DNA from: Euphorbia lathyris
Taxonomy: Eukaryota > Streptophyta > Magnoliopsida > Malpighiales > Euphorbiaceae
NCBI RefSeq assembly: GCF_963576675.1
Contig: NC_088916.1
Coordinates: 27,317,501 to 27,381,500, forward strand
Direction of reading: 5' to 3'
Length of the DNA stretch: 64,000 bases
Below, piece by piece: positions 1-11,386 of the stretch. The notes under the pieces are model-generated. The model did not search any database. It worked only from the letters and a program-made list of their open reading frames with translations, and was not told the DNA's origin. The position numbers and the translations under genes are program-made. Numbering within the stretch: position 1 is the stretch's first letter; each line of letters starts with the position of its first letter.

Positions 1-143
1 AAGGTTTAGAGTTAAATTAAGTCAAATAGATGCAACCCTTACGGGGGAGTAATTTCAGAAGAACGAAAAACAATTCAATCATGGGGAATTTCAAAAATGA
101 GTTCCATAATTAGAAATTTTGCCAACATCAAAATGGGGGAGTT
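1..143 (+). mobile_element. 3' end of internal region of sirevirus A
   Basis: Non-coding tail just before an LTR. It holds three G-rich purine tracts (near 50, 92 and 132). The last, AAAATGGGGGAGT, abuts the LTR and is the likely polypurine tract that primes plus-strand DNA. The same tract occurs in reverse complement next to the left LTR of element B, which fixes the orientation. The body of A lies before the window. Confidence 0.75.
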
Positions 144-1641
144 TGTTGAAACACCTTTCCAACATCATTTTGATTTGACAAAATTATTTAAGTTAATCCA
201 TGATTAAGACAATTAAATTTAAGTGCTTTGATTTAATTGTACTAATGCGTTTGTTCAATGTTAAGTATAAAAATATTTATAAGAACATGAATCAAATTAA
301 GACAGAACATAGTCAGCATGACTACAAAGCACGGGCTGAGTAAAGAATAACTCAGTACGAAAGAAGGAAAGTCTTCTTCAGAACCGAAGCTTACAAATGA
401 AGCTGATCACAAAAGCTGAGTAAAGAGCAACTCAACATAAAAGAAGAGAAGTCTTCTTCGGAACTATATCTTGCAGAACGAAGCTGACCGTGGAAGCTAA
501 GTGAAAGGCAACTCAGTATTGGAATTGGCAACAATCAAAGACAACGGTTATCAAAGTCATGCTGAATGATTTTTAAGACAGCACCAATGATCCGTTTGCT
601 AAAGGACAAGATCCGACAACTGTCTGCACTAATAATAGAAACCTTGGAATTACGCAAAGAGTTAATTTCGAGATGCATGGGTCAAATGTTCACCAGCTAA
701 AAGACGAAACCTATATAAGAAGACAAACCTGCGAAAAGAAGACAAGTCTGGCGCCTGCGGAATTCAGACGACAGGATTGGCCTGTAAATATGAAGCTGAC
801 CAGAACATGTCGCAAGAAAGGACCGTTTGAATTCAACGGATAGATCCTAATTTAAATGATTGTGTCTTCAGATTTCAACTATAAAAGGACAAGTACACTT
901 CTTGGATCCTTTGCCGAAAACACAAGTGAAAAAGATATACATACAAAGCACATTAAAACAAGAAAAAGATCTTACACCAAATTTCTATCTCTGTGTAAAA
1001 GCTAGAGTGATTTTTGTAATCATCTAAAGTGTTCTTTATCTGAAAAAGAACAAGTTTGTATCAATTGTAAAATTGAGAGAGGTGTGCTGAGTACTCGGTT
1101 TTAAGTACTCAGTGGTAGAGAAATCTAGGTGTTCGGTTATAGCACTTAGTAGGAGTTAAGTAGACGAATAGAGGAAGGTACTCTTGCATATTCAACTGCC
1201 TTGTAAACGGTTTGTGCTCTACCTTTAAAGAGCTCAGTATTGGATTGAGAAAGCCCGGAGGGATTCTGGGGACTGGACGTATGCGGAGAGCCCGAACTAG
1301 GATAAGTCGTGCTGAGTAATTTCTAACTCTCTCTCAAAATATATCTATATGTGTTGCTTGTTATATTTACTCAGTATATAAACTGTTTAAGCTGACACTG
1401 AGTAAATCAGAGTGCTGAGTTAGAAGCTGACCACAAAAGTGTGATTTCCCAACTCGCAAGTAAAACAATTCCAGTCAGTATCTGGCTAAAGCCGTTTTAC
1501 GCCTCACTCGGCCGTGCTGACCAAAACCCAAAACTGAGTTGTGAAACTCGAAGAATTATATCAAGTCAGCATAATTAAAAAGAAAAAGTTATATTAGTTC
1601 TTAACCCCCCCCCCCTTGGAACTAATCACACGGGACCAACA
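144..1641 (+). mobile_element. 3' LTR of sirevirus-type Copia element A
   Basis: The LTR starts TGTTGAAACACC directly after the polypurine tract and ends in GGGACCAACA, so it has the usual TG...CA ends. It is about 1.5 kb, with a TATA box and a C-tract followed by TTGGAACTAATC near the 3' end. The LTR of element G (61543-62928, minus) is the same subfamily, while element B's LTRs are a related but distinct one sharing only the ends and some blocks. A inserted in the Copia element C: directly after 1641 an in-frame reverse transcriptase begins. The left partner of the target duplication lies outside the window. Confidence 0.85.
879..888 (+). promoter_or_regulatory. TATA box in LTR of A
   Basis: CTATAAAAGG in the middle of the LTR, where the U3/R boundary is expected about 30 bases downstream. 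LTR G has the same sequence on its minus strand. Confidence 0.6.
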
Positions 1642-2244
1642 GTTAGTACCTACAAAGCTAGGTTAGTAGAGAAAGGATATCGTCAAAGGCAAGGTGTTGA
1701 CTATGACGAGACTTTCTCTATAGTAGCCATGTTCAAATCCATCAGAATATTGCTTGCAATTGCCGCTCATTTTGATTATGAGATTTGGCAAATGGATGTG
1801 AAAACAGCTTTCCTAAATGGAAACCTACTTGAGGATGTATACATGATGCAACCTGAAGGTTTCACGTCGAAGAATGCAACCAAGGTTTGCAAACTTCAAA
1901 GGTCCATTTATGGACTCAAGCAAGCATCTAGAAGCTGGAACAAACATTTTGATGAAACCATAAAACAATTTGGTTTCGAACAAAACTCAGAAGAGGCTTG
2001 TGTTTACAAGAAGACAAGTGGGAGCTCAGTCGTTTTCTTAGTACTATATGTTGATGATATACTACTTATGGGAAACGATGTTGCAATGTTGCAAACAGTA
2101 AAAGTTTGGTTATCGAGTAATTTCTCCATGAAAGACTTGGGAGAAGCAGCCTACATCTTAGGGATTAAGATCTATCGGGATAGATCAAAGAGACTGCTCG
2201 GACTATCCCAGTCTACATATACTAACAAAGTCCTAAAGCGTTTT
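1642..2244 (+). pseudogene. Copia element C: reverse transcriptase, first part
   Basis: Middle of a Ty1/Copia Pol protein. From base 1642 the frame reads the RT entry segment (TYKARLVEKGYRQ), then QMDVKTAFLNG and the catalytic LYVDDILL motif, ending at KVLKRF where element B interrupts it. The frame resumes without loss at 24275. The 5' part (gag, protease, integrase) was separated by element A. The sequence resembles D and BARE/Angela-like plant Copia elements; the lineage call is from memory of the family and is tentative. The visible part has no stop or frameshift, so C was probably coding-competent here before it was broken by A and B. Confidence 0.9.
2240..2244. repeat. Target-site duplication of element B, left copy
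   Basis: GTTTT, repeated at 24270-24274 at the other end of B. It is part of the C reading frame. Confidence 0.9.
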
Positions 2245-2279
2245 TGTTGGTCCCTTATAACGTAACAAGTTAGTTCCAA

Positions 2280-4292
2280 AATTCCTCACACTTTGAACCT
2301 TGCTTGTCCTCAAGCAAGCCTCAAACTCAAAACAAACTCTAGAATACTCACTATAAATAATTCACACAATAACACGATTTACTTCACTTGGCATTCATAG
2401 ATCTCAATTTCACAAGTTTGGATGAAAAACAAAAGGTTTGGACGCTAAAAGATTTTAATCGTTTCTCCGCAAACCAACACAAGTAGACATATCTTCAATC
2501 ATATCACAAAATCAAAAGGCAAACTATTTTGGTACCTCACTAGTGGTCACTCATTTCACTCAAGTGTTTGGGTGTAAACTTTGTCTCTCAAGCCCTATAC
2601 TAGCTTTGGCTACAGTGAATTTGCATTGTCATCCAGTCGTTACCATTATGCTTATCTAGTCAGAAACAAGATCCTAAGGTCTTTTACGGGTTGTAATGTT
2701 GGTTTAGGGACAGGTTTGGATAAGGAAAATATGTGGGAAGTGAATAAACAACTAGTTGTGCAAAATAAATACAATAAGACTTAGAGCTCTTTAAAGATTA
2801 ACCGGGAAACATAAAATGTGCTACTGATGAGAAAACAATAGTTTTCCTTTATTTTCTCCATTAGGTATTGATTCCAAAACAAGACCAGAAGCAAGAGTTC
2901 CATAAGCAAGTGCATGAGTATCACTTTCCTCTTTTTACCCACTTTTATCTCCAAGACTGCAACTAGTCTCATAATGTTGAGTATTCACTCTTTTATTCTT
3001 ATTCTTAACTTATGATTACATATTACAGTTCCTTCCTTCAAATGAATGTTTTTTTAGATCGATTGTGCATGAATCTCCACCTCGAACTAAATGACTCAAC
3101 TAATGCTTTCTCTCTTTTTTTTCTTCTTTTTTTCTTTTGAGCTTTTTTATTTTTTTTTTTCTTCTTTTTTTTTTTTGCAAAAGCACATAAAGTAGCAAAA
3201 ATAATTCTCGGCTTCCTATTTTCCACAAATTTTGAGCTCCCTAAATCATTCCTATTTGTGCACAATAATTGTAAATTCACGGGTGAGAAAAGGGTATTTA
3301 AGACGTTAAGGGTTTGTAATGTGGTGAAACAAAGAAAGTGGTATACATAGGCTTCAACAGGGCTTAACTAAACACGATGTAAAAGGGTTTTGGGTTCAAA
3401 CAAGGAAAAATAAGTTCTAACATTAACAAAGGGCTACACTTAATTGCCTTGATCACGCCAAGTTCCAACTGGATGCATAAGGTTTCGACTAGCATTTGAT
3501 GCAAATTCTATAGACAATAGCAAGTATGAGCACACTTAAGAAAAAAATAAACCGAGCAATGTGTAATAAAATGCTCAAATTGTTGGTCTTAAAATCTCAC
3601 ATATGTTCTGGTTAATATTTGTACCAAAAAGTTTAACCAAATGACAAGTTCAATGCTTATTTTCAGTCCACAAAATGTAGTCTCCGAAACTCCCATTTTA
3701 ATCCAAAGTTCCTCAGTTTCGTAATTCTAAAAAAAATGTAATTTCAAAATTTATGACTGCCATGGTGAAGTTTCATCCTATTAATGGTCAATTGTTTACG
3801 AGTTTTCTTCCTAAGTCCATCTCAAATTTTTGAAAAAAAGCGAAGACAATGATTTTAACATGTAAGGAAGCATGCAACTAAATAAAATTATCCTAAAAAA
3901 AACAATAAACACAAACATACACAATAAATAATAAAAACTTAAACTAAGATAGATAAAACCCTTTTTACCCTTCCTCACACTTTAGATCATGCATTTACTC
4001 CCAAAAATGCGATAAAAGGTAAAGTGGAAAAATAAAAAGGGTTACAGAAAAACTCCCTTAAACCGAATGTAGTAGAGGAGATAGGATAGTTCAATTCAAC
4101 TGTTGGACCAATTTGTTTGTTTTTCTGTTTTTCTGTTTTTTTTGGTTTACCTGCAAAATAAATAAAAATAAAAAAAATAAAACTTACTTAAAGAAATATT
4201 GTAAATAAAATAGAAATTAAAAAAAAAAACTCGGGTTGCCTCCCGGAAGCGCTAAGATTATAGTCGTTTAGCTTGACTACAAACCTCCCTTT
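2280..4292 (-). other. Non-coding 3' half of I1
   Basis: About 2 kb of AT-rich sequence without a convincing ORF. It contains poly-T/TTC runs near 3110-3175, whose opposite strand gives a spurious poly-lysine ORF, and short blocks shared with H. Confidence 0.6.
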
Positions 4293-5213
4293 TTATGTAA
4301 ATGAATGGAGCATTATGAGGAATCCAAATTCTTTAATAAATATTCTATAAATGCAAATTGGATTTTTAGCTTCAAAATAAATCAACAAAATCCATGACAT
4401 AAATTTATAAAAGTTATGAAAGAGTTTAGATGTCTCCCTTTTTGACTCCTTTGGTAAGTCATATAACACGTAAAATTCTTCAGTCGGGGTTGTTTCAAAC
4501 TCTTCAATCATGGATTTCTGCACCACAAGTTCAGGTGTGGTGATCTCATCTATTCGGGTGATGGAACTTTCCACTTGCTTTGAAATTTCCAGCTCTTGTT
4601 CTCCTATTGATTTATCTTCACAGCTTATCACAAAACATCTTTCTGAAAATCCCTCAAGGACTTCTTCATGTTGAGGTTTAATCAAGTTGTATGCTTCACT
4701 GGAAAAATCTAAATATGGTGCATCAGTTGACGTAATTGCAATCAAACCTTCTAATGTTTTCATTATATTTCTTTGAGAAACATCGATATTTTTGGTAAAA
4801 GTCTCCAATGAAGAGAATTTATTATTTATCTGCTCAACAATTTCGATTATTTCATTCCATTGTGGATCCTTCTCATGCTCAAAATTTGGTGATAAGGCTT
4901 GAGAATCTTGATGACACACATAACCATTCTCCCAATATGGGGAAAACGTGCTTGAAATTTCTTCTCTAGGCAGCTCATATTGGTCATCCATATAGCAAGA
5001 ATGTGTATAAAGATTTGAATTTTGATATTAACAATCCAGTTCAAAATGTAAACCCCCGCAATGTATACATGTCGCATCGCGAAGAGAGACATCTGGAAAG
5101 TTATCCTTCATAAACATCAAAAATTTATCCTCATTGGCTTGAGCTTGCATCTCTAAGTGGTTGTTGAATGTTGGAGCATTCAACCACCATGGATAACTAT
5201 TTTGGTCCATCAC
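4293..5213 (-). pseudogene. I1 small Gag-like coiled-coil ORF, one in-frame stop
   Basis: Starts about 107 bases after the primer site. Reading from 5213, the first 61 residues end in a cysteine/histidine cluster CIHCGGLHFELDC (C-X2-C-X3-H-X4-C, zinc-knuckle-like). An in-frame TAA at 5028-5030 follows, and the same frame stays open to 4293 (232 more residues from the next ATG). The second part has a coiled-coil-like segment (EIIEIVEQINNKF onward). Element H has an ORF at the same distance from its primer site with a comparable coiled coil and also one stop. Layout suits the C-terminal end of an Athila-type Gag; this is inference. No protease, RT or integrase was seen. Confidence 0.55.
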
Positions 5214-5319
5214 CTTGCAAAATAAACATAAAAGAAAAAAAAAGTAAAAAGGAACAAAATATAAAAAAACGCTTAAATTAATAGAACTTCAACTAAATCA
5301 AAATTATAAAACAAACAAT

Positions 5320-5336
5320 CCCCGGCAACGGCGCCA
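5320..5336 (-). other. Primer binding site of I1 (tRNA-Asp type)
   Basis: CCCCGGCAACGGCGCCA on the plus strand equals the 3' end of plant tRNA-Asp including CCA, so the element's plus-sense RNA is complementary to it. It lies 6 bases from the LTR. Confidence 0.85.
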
Positions 5337-5342
5337 AAAACT

Positions 5343-6858
5343 TGATGGACGAAATTTGTATCTTGCAAAACTAAGGGCAAGTGCACCCCATCGTGATCAA
5401 GTAATAAAGAATAAGTAGAGTATCGTTCCCTCGAGGATTGTGTTTATATCGATTGATTTCTGTGAATTTCTATTATCTAAGCAATCAAAACTTGAATTGG
5501 TTGTGATATTAAACTAATAAATTTAAAACAATTAAATGAAGTAAGCAAGGAAATAAATTGAGTTTAAATATGATGTAAATCACTAGAGCAAGGCTTCACC
5601 TAACCTAATGTATATAATCCACACAACAATCCTATCCAAGCTCTTAAGTTTTAATCTAGAGACGGTGATTATTTCCTAAAGTAATTAACCTAACTTTGGT
5701 CCAGTCAAGATTAATCCTATTTCACATACAATTACCCTAGCTTTGGTCCAATCAAGAATAAAGATATAATGAAAGCATTAAGCTCTCTGAAATAACCCCA
5801 AAGTTAAGTCGTGAAACTAAACCCTGAAAAACCGCACCGCATAGACACAGGTCTAAACTATGTAGTTCCATTAATTATCTTAGTGTCGGTCAACCAAAAT
5901 CATTAATTGTAATTTAGCTAAATATTGGCCAAATATCTAACTAGAAAATTAAGCTCCATAGTTTAATTCTCTAATTAATAAATTATGAACTTGAAATCAG
6001 ATTGCAAGTAAATCATCTATTTCGATTAGGATCCGCCATAGCTCTAGCTATGGAGGAGTTAGTTCATGGTAGATGGAAAGAAAACAAGAAATTTAATAGA
6101 AAACAAACTAGAAAACATAATTATAAAGAAAAGAAAAGAAAAGATGAAGGAGAATAAACTTTGAAATAGAAACTAGAATTGGTTACAAAGGAAGAAAGGA
6201 AAAGAACAAAAAGAAAACTATAAAAAATCTATAAGAGAGCTAAGAGAGATGGTGAGGTCTGTTTCATGTTTGTTCCAGGTCTGCTTTCATGCTTCCAAAT
6301 GTAGGTATTTATAGTTGCACATGCCTTCATGCATTCCTTGAAACTTCCAACTTTAATGTCATTAAAGAGAAGATTAATGGAGGATTGAATTCTTTGCTCT
6401 AAATTCTTAACTTTAATGTAATTAAAAAGAAGATTAATGGAGAGTTGAATTCTTCTTTGCAACTTTTTAACTTTAATAGAATTAAAAAGAGCATTAAGTA
6501 GTGTAACTCCTTCTTGAGCATTCAAAAGACTCTTCAAATAGTTATAACATTCTTTGGATGGTTATTGAGGAATTTATGACAATAGAGACTTATTTAAAGA
6601 GTCATGGATTCTTCATTCTTGAACTGCTACGAGGTCGCGACTGGAGGGAGTTCTGACCGGGCAACTTTATTTACTTGAGTAATGATTCCTTAATTGCATT
6701 TTTTTTCCAAATAATACCTAAAAACATATGGAACAAGCATTAGTTCTTGAAACACAAAACTAAACCTAAAACAATTATAAAATATTAAAAACTATCTTAA
6801 AATGTATGATTATTATAATTAAAATATATTAAAAACTATATGAAAATGCAAGATAACA
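5343..6858 (-). mobile_element. 5' LTR of I1 (only LTR present)
   Basis: About 1.52 kb with TG...CA ends on the plus strand (TGATGGACG to AGATAACA). AT-rich. It is followed directly by the G-run of element B's LTR. No second copy of this LTR exists in the window. Confidence 0.75.
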
Positions 6859-7564
6859 GGGGGGGATAGGAACTATTTAAAATTTTAATACGTTAAGGCT
6901 GACTTCTTTTTCTTTGAAAAAGGATTACACAGCGCGCTGAGTAAATTAAGACACTAGCTTAGTCAACTGGTGACTAAGTCAGCTTCTTTCTTTGAGTCAG
7001 GAGATAGCACTTGAGTCTATTCCTGAACTCAGATACTCAATACAACACAACTTAGCGTGACCTCTTTACTTGGTCAGTTTTGTTTAAGCAAGCAATATAT
7101 ATATATATATATATTAAGGAGTTTAAGGTTAGAAAGATGTTACTCAGCAGATTTATCCAGGTTCGGCCTCTAAGCCTACGTCCTGTCCCCGGAACACGTT
7201 CCGAGCTTTCGAATTCTCTACTGAGCTCTTTAACGGTAGAGCATCAAACCTTTTACAACTTAGAAGCTGAGTATAACAAGAGTACCTTCCTCTATATCTC
7301 TACTCACTCCTAATCTCTCGCTGAGTACTATAACCGAGTACTCAGCCTCTCCTTTCTAGTCTCTAGAAATGATAAATATTTGTCCTAAACAATAATTGCT
7401 AAGACACCTTAGATGATTGAATAATCACTCTAGACTTTTACACGAAAGATATAGAATTTGGTGTAAGTATTTGCTTTGCTTTTTCTCACAGAACTTTGAG
7501 TAGAATTTTGGTCAGCGTAATGGCTTGATGAAGTTCTGTGTTGAAATGAAGCAACTGAAGGGCA

Positions 7565-7574
7565 CTATTTATAG
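7565..7574 (-). promoter_or_regulatory. TATA box in left LTR of B
   Basis: CTATTTATAG on the plus strand (CTATAAATAG on the element strand), repeated at 17533-17542 in the right LTR. It is the likely start point for B transcription. Confidence 0.6.
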
Positions 7575-8167
7575 AGACGTCTGAGGCATCAGTCATTTCG
7601 AATTTCGAAATAACCGTTGGAGGGAAACGGCTTCCTGTCGTTGTCACTCAGTCTTGCTCAGAGCTCTCGGCCAATCAGATTTGAGTATCTTCTGTCCTCG
7701 GTCAGCTTTTAGTCAGTTCGGCAGAATGTCTCTCCATTTATGGTAAGGTCAACTAGACAGCGTCCTGTGTCTTCTGAACTTTACCCAAAGTGGAAACACT
7801 TTGTCTGGAAGTTGTTCTTGCTCAGCTGCTGTCTTGTACTCTTTGTCGATTCAACTCAGCAGCTTCATTCCGAAGTTGTTCAACGAAGGTCTTCTAGATC
7901 CTTCTCTCGCTGAGCTGCGTTTTGATCGTAACGACAGCGTTCTGCACACGCGGACCGAGTTGTCTTGATCTGTTTGACTTGGGCTTTGACTTCCGTATTG
8001 GGCTTTAAGCCTTTTAGTCTTTATGTCTTATAAACAATTTAACTCAACATTGAACAAATACATTAGTTAAATAAATCAAAGCATTTAAACTTAGTGTGTT
8101 TAGAATATATTTAATTTTACTTAAATAATTTTGTCAAATCAAAATCATGTGGAAAGGTGTTTCAACA

Positions 8168-8275
8168 AACTCCCCCATTTTGATGTTGGCAAAACTATTC
8201 AGCGAGAAACTCAGTGTTGAGCTCCCCCATGATAGTTGACCTATTATTACTTAGCAAACTCCCCCGTCAGGGTTG
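8168..8275 (-). other. Multiple polypurine tracts of B
   Basis: Three CTCCCCC/CTCCCCCG tracts on the plus strand (near 8171, 8222 and 8260), i.e. GGGGGAG on the element strand. The first abuts the LTR and is the likely plus-strand primer. Element A has the same triple arrangement. Confidence 0.7.
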
Positions 8276-8703
8276 AGCTACTGACTTAGTTTTACTCCAA
8301 ACATTTTAATCAAGTAAGTCTAAGGTCAATGTTCAGATATAGGTCAGCTCATGGAACATATTCTATTTTACTCAGTATTAAGCGGAAGGTGTAACATTCA
8401 GAAAGCACTGAGTACTCATTTTGTTCAATGGGTCTTATGAGACAGTGTTTTATAAACATACAAGACAGTGTCAAACATTTAATCAGCATAAGATACAATC
8501 AACAAGTATTATAGACAGTAAACACAGTTGATGTAATTGAAGATACATAATAATTAAATACTCAGCATCGTATGAAATAAATCAAGTTTGGATAAAAGAT
8601 GCAAGTATTGTATTAAAGTAAAGTGGTCAGCATACATAGCAAAAGATGAGCATAAAGAACATAGAGACTACAGACTAAGTAAGAAACTAAGCCGAGCCCA
8701 TTT

Positions 8704-11386
8704 CTACTTCTTCTTCTTTTGCTTAGACTGACTACTTCTAGGAGCCTCCTGCTGAGTTCTAGCTTGTTCTTTCTCCCCCGTTTTGTCAGCATCGGGAGGA
8801 GCAGGAATTCGAAAGGAGTCAGTTAAGACTGCGGCGGTCAGTACGACGGTCAGCTCCTTAAGTTTGTCGGCACTTTCATTAATGCCGTCAAAGATAATAA
8901 CGCCTTCATTCAAGACCTCTTTTGGTATGCCAATTTCAGCGGCACTGAGCAGGCTCAGTATGTAAGCTTGAGAACCTACCCAAGTAATTGAATCTGTCAG
9001 TGCAGCAAAAACTTGATGAAAGGTCTTCAGCAGTGCTGAGTCATAATATTGACGCTGGATATTGTTATGACGCACATGGGTGAAGATCCTTTGGGAGTTG
9101 ACCAATATCTCATTTTGCTTCATTTGGTCAGTGTCCATCTCTTGCTTATTCAAGTTCAGCAGACGAACTGCTTCGCTAATTTGCTCCACTGAGCATTGAG
9201 AGTAGGAAGCCAGCTGATGGTTGGTCTTGGTTTGCTCAATGTGAAGCTGGGAAAAAAGCATCTTAACTTCATCAGAAGTTGCATAGTGAGTGTTCGTAGC
9301 TGACAAGGTCTGGAATTGGCCTTGAAGAGTGTTAAGATGTTGAACCGTTGTCAGTTGGAGCTCAGCCAGCTTAGTTATTGAGTCCTGCTTGGGCTGATGT
9401 GATTGAATTGAAATCATATCACTTAGCAGATCCTTAAGTCCTTTAACCTCATTTAAGAGCTGAGTGACTTGGGACAGCTGAGTTGATGCATTATTACTAG
9501 ACCCAGCAGTAGGTTCAGCAGTTTGATGAATGTCCTTGATTAATGACTGCACCGAGTTGATGAGTTTTCTACCAGACTCGGTGGAATGCAGATAGCTGAG
9601 TGATCCTAATGCTGTCAGTGATGACAGGGGCAGGAATGTTCTGAGTCAGCACAGTGCTTGGAGCAGCAGTATTGACAAGAACTTGCTCGATTTGGCTTGT
9701 AGAGTTGGCGGAAGCATTTAAGTCGGCTTGTTCCTTTTGTGAAGAAACAGAGGCTTGCTTTTCAAGAGAATTTTGTTGAGAAGAAGGGGTTTGCTTACTG
9801 AAAAACTTCAGCTTAAGAGAAGAAGGATCTTTAGCCGGCTTTTGAACAGGGAGGTCAATGACAGTTTTCTGACTTGCCTTTACTAATCTTCTTCTGCGAG
9901 GAGGAGTAGGGTCAGCTTGGATAGATTCTCCTGAGTGAGAAGGAGAAGTTTCTTCTTGATCAGCATTGAGATGGTCAGTTTGTTCTTGTTCTTTATCTGC
10001 AGCCAACTCAGTATTAGTTGGCTCAGTAGCTTCTTCTTCACTAGATGTTTCCTCAGCATCATCCTGACCGCTTTCTTCTTCTTCTGCTTCCTCATCATCC
10101 TGATCTTCGTTATCTAATTCTTCTTCCACCTGAGTGATGAAGTGATCATCCAGTTCCACATCATCTTCTTGATGCTCATTTTCAGTTCCTTGACACTGTG
10201 TGAAGTGAGAATCACCAGGAACAATGATGTCAGTGGGGATAGCATCAATAGGGGTCAGCTCTGAAGACTTCTTCTTCTTCAGAGGTTGCTCATCTTCCAC
10301 TCTTTCCTCAGTATCAGGCTCATCTTGCCTGCTTCTCTTCTCAGCTGACTTAGGTCTCTCCTGACCTTTTTGGGCAGCTGACTTTAGCTTCTTGCCCTGA
10401 GGCTCAGCCTTCTTTAAAGGAGTCCCAACAGCTTTCCTTTTTCGGGCAGCTGGAGCCTTTTTCCTTTTCCCCTTCTTTGAGACAGTTGTCTCCTCATCAG
10501 CCTCATTAGCATTTTTGCCTTTCTTAATCGGTTGGTCATACTTCAAGGCACGCAGCGCAGCAGCTGTGATCTCAGAGCCTTGGGCCTCAGTTTCCTCGAA
10601 TAGATCAATCTGATGGTCTTTGAGGATTCTGGTTATGAGTGAGCCCAGCCTAAGAGTTCCAGTGCTCCTTTGGAAGCCAGCAATTAAGAAAACTGGCATA
10701 TTGATGGGCTTGTAGGTCAGTATATGCCATATAAAGCATTGCTCGAAATTTGTCGCTGAGCTGGTGCAATTAATCTTGGGGTAGATGTAATTGGTCAGCA
10801 GATAGTGTGCCATCTTTTGGTGCTGGCCCATTGATGAACTTGAGATTTCTCCAGAATGGCCAGGGGGTTTGCAGAAGGTGGCTTCGTACCCAGTACCTTC
10901 ATGATCACCAGTTCTCCTCATCTTGGTTCCCTCATTCTTCAGTTTTAGCAAGTTGGCAAGGTAGGTAGGTTTGATAAAAATGGTTTTCTCTTTTACCACA
11001 GTTATTAGGTAGTCCTGGTTATCGTTAGCAACCCGCAAGTTATGGTAGAATTCCCTTACAAGGTCAGGGTAAGTGGGATCTCTAATGGAGAACAGCTCGG
11101 TCCAGCCATTTTTCGATATCCATTCACAGAATGGTTGCTCGGTCGTTACAAAAGCCTCAGAGAACCACCTTGAGAAGTCTATCTTGCATTCTCTTACGTC
11201 TGCGAAAACCTTAGTGTAGGTTCTGACTTTGGTCGGTTTTCCCTTAGAGGAGGTGGCTTGACCGGTTTTGCCTTTGCTCGGTGTAGTGGCCTTAGTCGTT
11301 TCAGGCGAAGTAGTATGCTTGGAAGGTTCATCAGAACTGGTCTTCGGGTGACCGGCACCGGAGATATTCACGGAAACCTTAGTCAT
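8704..11386 (-). pseudogene. Sirevirus B env-like ORF, frameshifted
   Basis: A 605-residue frame (11386-9569) begins with ATG, and a second frame covers 9552-8704 (282 codons). The second is open upstream past the stop of the first, so one small indel near 9600 splits a single protein of about 890 residues. N-terminal 60 residues are rich in S, T, K and P. Residues about 60-300 form a folded-looking domain shared with the ORF of element G (QKMAHYLLTNYIYP, NFEQCFIWHILTY); it recalls the Pfam 'putative plant transposon protein' domain, unverified. Then come basic clusters (KKGKRKKAPAARKRK), a long acidic E/D tract, a coiled-coil-like C-terminal part and a terminal KKKK. I see no signal peptide or membrane anchor. 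Position after RNase H is typical of sirevirus 'env-like' genes; function unknown. Confidence 0.75.

Larger units (their letters stand above)
2280..6858 (-). mobile_element. Non-autonomous Gypsy/Athila-like element I1 with a single LTR
   Basis: Minus-strand element with primer site for tRNA-Asp at 5320-5336 and its 5' LTR on the right (5343-6858). The internal part runs to 2280 and ends with CTCACAC/AATTCC, the counterpart of the polypurine tract of element H. No LTR follows on the left: element B's LTR begins at once. Internal landmarks shared with H are CTTGTCCTCAAG near 2308, GGGTTGCCTCCC near 4232, a short gag-derived ORF close to the primer site, and GGCAACGGCGCC. There is no pol. Shared blocks put I1 and H in one non-autonomous family using Athila-type priming; the Athila link is inference. 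Confidence 0.8.
2245..8167 (-). mobile_element. 3' LTR of B, split by insertion I1
   Basis: The LTR is 2245-2279 plus 6859-8167 (about 1.34 kb net). On the plus strand it begins TGTTGGTCCC and ends GTTTCAACA, matching the right LTR. In the intact right copy GTTCCAA is followed by a run of 8 G; here GTTCCAA is at 2273-2279 and 7 G resume at 6859, so I1 sits at that point. It has a TATA box at 7565-7574. Confidence 0.9.

Noticed and set aside
3038..3280. 80-codon minus ORF rich in lysine
   Set aside because: Translation of a T/TTC-rich simple sequence inside the non-coding part of I1; no other support.
5320..5336. tRNA-like CCCCGGCAACGGCGCCA
   Set aside because: It is a retrotransposon primer site; no cloverleaf upstream, so not a tRNA gene.
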